Source: Clostridia bacterium (GTDB taxonomy: Bacteria > Bacillota > Clostridia > Christensenellales > CAG-1252). Taken from it: 64,000 nucleotides of DNA. Location: positions 1 through 64,000 of the forward strand of contig JAFPXC010000020.1 of NCBI GenBank assembly GCA_017394805.1. Direction: 5' to 3'. The translations under genes were made by a program, and so were the position numbers. The notes under the pieces were generated by a model that had not been told where the DNA came from, searched no databases, and worked only from the letters and a program-made list of their open reading frames with translations. Shown piece after piece: positions 61,615 through 64,000 of this stretch; positions within the stretch are counted from its first letter, which is position 1; the number at the start of each line of letters is the position of its first letter.

Positions 61615-64000
61615 ATGCTGCAACTCAAAAATATCGTCAAAGATTATAGCGTATCGGGTGGCACCGTGCACGCGCTGCGCGACCTGTCCGTGACGTTTCG
61701 CCCCAACGAATTCGTCTCTATTCTCGGCCCGTCCGGTTGCGGCAAAACCACTTTGTTGAATATCATCGGCGGACTCGACAAGGCTACGGGCGGCGACCTC
61801 GTCATCAATGGTATCCACACCGCGCATTTCGATGACAAAGATTGGGACAGTTATCGCAACCATACCATCGGTTTCGTCTTCCAAAGTTACAATCTCATAT
61901 CCCACCTCAACGTGGTAGGCAACGTCGAATTGGCGCTCACCTTGTCGGGATACGGCAAAAAAGAGCGCAAAGAAAAGGCGTTGGCGGCTTTGGCCAAAGT
62001 GGGACTTTCGGGCGAGGCGTACAAGCGCCCCAACCAACTGTCGGGCGGTCAGCAACAGCGCGTCGCCATCGCGCGCGCCATCGTCAACGATCCTTCCATC
62101 ATTCTCGCGGACGAGCCGACGGGCGCGTTGGACAGCGAGACGAGCGTATCGGTGATGGAATTGTTGAAGGAAATCGCTCAAGATCGGTTGGTCGTGATGG
62201 TCACGCACAACCCCGACCTCGCCGAAAAATACAGCACGCGTATCATCAATTTGTTCGACGGGCAAAAGGTGGGCGATACCAATCCGTACGAGCCAACGGC
62301 GGAGGAACTCGACGCCGAACGCGAAGCGGCGGGCGAGCGCGCGTTGATGCGCCAAACGGGCAAGCGTAAACGCAAAAACCGCCGCGTGATGGGGCGTACC
62401 AATATGTCCATCTGGACGGCAATGACTTTGTCATTGCGCAACTTGTTTTCCAAACGCGGGCGCACGACTATGGTGTCGGTGGCCGGCAGTATCGGCATCA
62501 TCGGCATCGCGCTTATTTTGAGTTTGTCGCAGGGATTGACCGATTTTATCAAAATCTTCGAGGAGAATACGCTGTCGAGTTATCCCATATCCCTCACCAT
62601 GCAGACGGCCAATATGACCGATATCATGTCGACGTATATGGGCACGGGCACCGAGGGCGCGGAACGCTATCCCGAAGTGGACTTGGAGAACGACGTCAAC
62701 ACCAACGTGGGCGTGACGCCTATGATGTTCCAAATGATCGACAGCATTTCGAAGGGCGTATATTACAACGACCTCGCCGCGTTCAAAAAGCACCTCGACG
62801 CCAATCGGGACGTCGACCCGAAAGAGGGGGGCATCAAGGGACTGTATCAGGCTATACAATATACGTTCGGCGTCAACGTCAATATCTACGGCAGCGACGA
62901 AACGAGTCAAGGCTATACGCAACTCAACCCCATAAGCGGATTGAGCCTGGATTGGGACTTTTGGAGCGTGATGAATAGCCTGCAAAACGACGAGAACGGC
63001 ACGTTCAACTCGGATGGTATCCGCGAGGCTACGCCCCAACTGTTGCAGATGATGAGCGCCGTCGATTCGCTGCAAGGCTACGGCTCGGTGCTGAGCGGTA
63101 TGCTGTCCTTCAATATGTGGCAGGAGATGATAGACAATCCCGAGTATATCCTTTCGCAATACGACGTGATCTGCGGCGAATTGAACGAGGATCCTTACGG
63201 CGTGGTGTTGGTGACCGACCGTTACGACAATATCCCCGACGTAACGCTGTTTAGCCTGAACTATCTCGACCAATCTCACCTTATCAAGTATTTCCTTTCG
63301 ACGATGAAGGACTCCAACGGCAATCCGCTGTACGAGGCCACCAAACCCATCGTGCCCGAAAAGGTGGATTTTAACGAGTTGATGACCAAGGAATACAAGT
63401 TGACCATCGACCCCGATTATTACGGCAAGACCTACGAGGAAGGGACGGTGTACGCCAACCATCACGACGACAAAGACTATATGCTGGAGTTGCTGTCCAC
63501 CGCACAAACGCTGCATATACAAGCCATATTGCGCCCCAAAAAAGGCGCGACGGGCGGTATGCTCACGGCGGGCGGCGTGTACTATAAGCACGCGTTGGTG
63601 CAAACGGTCTGCAACCAAGTGGACGCGCACCCGTTGGTGACGGCCCAAAAGGCCAACCCCACCGTCAACGTGCTCAACGGCGGCGCCGAGTTCGACGCGT
63701 CGCAGGGCGAGTCGTATCAAGATAACCTGAGCAAGTTGGGCGTGGCGAACGAAGAACAACCTTCGGCCATCTTTATCTATCCCGCTGGATTCAAGGAGAA
63801 AGAGAAGTTGACGGCCTTTATCGAGGCTTACAACCAAGATAAGGCGGACAAGGTGAAGGCGTTGCGCACCTTGGCGGACGAGGCCGAGGCAGAGGGCGAC
63901 CTCGTGGCGGCCGCGGATTATCGCCAAAAAGCGGACAAACAGGAAGCGATGATCGTGCGCTACACCGACGTGATCGGCAGCATCATCTCCACCATGTCCA
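61615..64000 (+). CDS. MacB-like ABC transporter, ATPase fused to permease, 3' end outside window
   Basis: At least 795 residues, open at the window end. Residues 1 to about 225 form the ATPase: SILGPSGCGKTTLLN (Walker A, about 40), Q-loop FVFQSYNLI, LSGGQQQRVAIARA signature, ILADEPTGALDS (Walker B) and VTHNPD. After a basic linker, a membrane helix (about 280-305, VAGSIGIIGIALIL) is followed by a very large extracytoplasmic domain (about 310-780). This fits FtsX/MacB-type transporters that work mechanically on envelope or peptide substrates. GAGGTG lies just before the ATG. Confidence 0.88.
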   Translation, partial: MLQLKNIVKDYSVSGGTVHALRDLSVTFRPNEFVSILGPSGCGKTTLLNIIGGLDKATGGDLVINGIHTAHFDDKDWDSYRNHTIGFVFQSYNLISHLNVVGNVELALTLSGYGKKERKEKALAALAKVGLSGEAYKRPNQLSGGQQQRVAIARAIVNDPSIILADEPTGALDSETSVSVMELLKEIAQDRLVVMVTHNPDLAEKYSTRIINLFDGQKVGDTNPYEPTAEELDAEREAAGERALMRQTGKRKRKNRRVMGRTNMSIWTAMTLSLRNLFSKRGRTTMVSVAGSIGIIGIALILSLSQGLTDFIKIFEENTLSSYPISLTMQTANMTDIMSTYMGTGTEGAERYPEVDLENDVNTNVGVTPMMFQMIDSISKGVYYNDLAAFKKHLDANRDVDPKEGGIKGLYQAIQYTFGVNVNIYGSDETSQGYTQLNPISGLSLDWDFWSVMNSLQNDENGTFNSDGIREATPQLLQMMSAVDSLQGYGSVLSGMLSFNMWQEMIDNPEYILSQYDVICGELNEDPYGVVLVTDRYDNIPDVTLFSLNYLDQSHLIKYFLSTMKDSNGNPLYEATKPIVPEKVDFNELMTKEYKLTIDPDYYGKTYEEGTVYANHHDDKDYMLELLSTAQTLHIQAILRPKKGATGGMLTAGGVYYKHALVQTVCNQVDAHPLVTAQKANPTVNVLNGGAEFDASQGESYQDNLSKLGVANEEQPSAIFIYPAGFKEKEKLTAFIEAYNQDKADKVKALRTLADEAEAEGDLVAAADYRQKADKQEAMIVRYTDVIGSIISTMS

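Overview
The window looks like chromosomal DNA of a Gram-positive, endospore-forming member of the Bacillota, most likely an uncultured Clostridia lineage. Supporting genes are the spoIIAA-spoIIAB-sigF operon followed by spoVAC/AD/AE, YunB-, YlbJ- and PdaB-like sporulation proteins, sepF, a pyrR attenuator, an ispH-S1 fusion and the order yceD-rpmF-plsX-rnc-smc-ftsY. Base composition is moderately GC-rich and codon bias is strong, which produces many long false antisense reading frames. No phage, insertion sequence, CRISPR array or rRNA operon was seen.

Layout. 1-910: minus-strand tRNA array that runs into tandem 129-bp units carrying tRNA-Gly(GCC) with an enlarged T loop. 978-9128: housekeeping genes (rdgB and a phosphoesterase, alr, rsmD, coaD, ylbJ, tmcAL) plus a pair of genes that look like degenerate indolepyruvate oxidoreductase subunits. 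9238-25202: pta-ackA, yceD-rpmF, plsX-rnc-rlmI, then a tightly overlapping run smc-ftsY-surE-HI0933 flavoprotein-cmk-plsC-ispH/S1. 26386-27390: six plus-strand tRNAs, their terminator, and a repeat-rich non-coding stretch. 27592-30044: a 716-residue protein with a TerD-like C-terminal region, followed by an independently promoted structured RNA that contains a circularly permuted tRNA-Ile-like domain. 30142-34168: sporulation block. 34317-42837: pheS-pheT-mutS2-(membrane protein)-cysteine desulfurase-thiI. 42838-54128: class A PBP, radical SAM protein, deacetylase, OB-fold protein, yggS-sepF-lspA-rluD, pyrR-uraA. 54316-64000: small membrane protein, DUF1846, dapB-dapF-DapL-like aminotransferase, a fused DUF92 membrane protein, an esterase, and a MacB-like ABC protein cut by the window end.

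How genes work together. dapB, dapF and the aminotransferase suggest the diaminopimelate-aminotransferase route to meso-diaminopimelate for wall and lysine synthesis; alr and the PBP also serve the wall. The cysteine desulfurase next to thiI suggests sulfur delivery for 4-thiouridine in tRNA. pta and ackA give ATP-forming acetate production. SpoIIAA/AB/SigF control forespore transcription and the SpoVA proteins load dipicolinic acid.

Most notable observations: (1) the permuted tRNA-like RNA at 29783-30044, with paired ends and a likely partner protein upstream, resembling the Y RNA/Ro idea but not an exact match; (2) the T-loop-expanded tRNA-Gly tandem array; (3) five genes whose start codon lies exactly six bases after a -10 box with a 17-bp-spaced -35 box and no ribosome binding site, implying leaderless mRNAs; (4) a promoter, ribosome binding site and in-frame ATG inside ispH-S1 at the domain junction.
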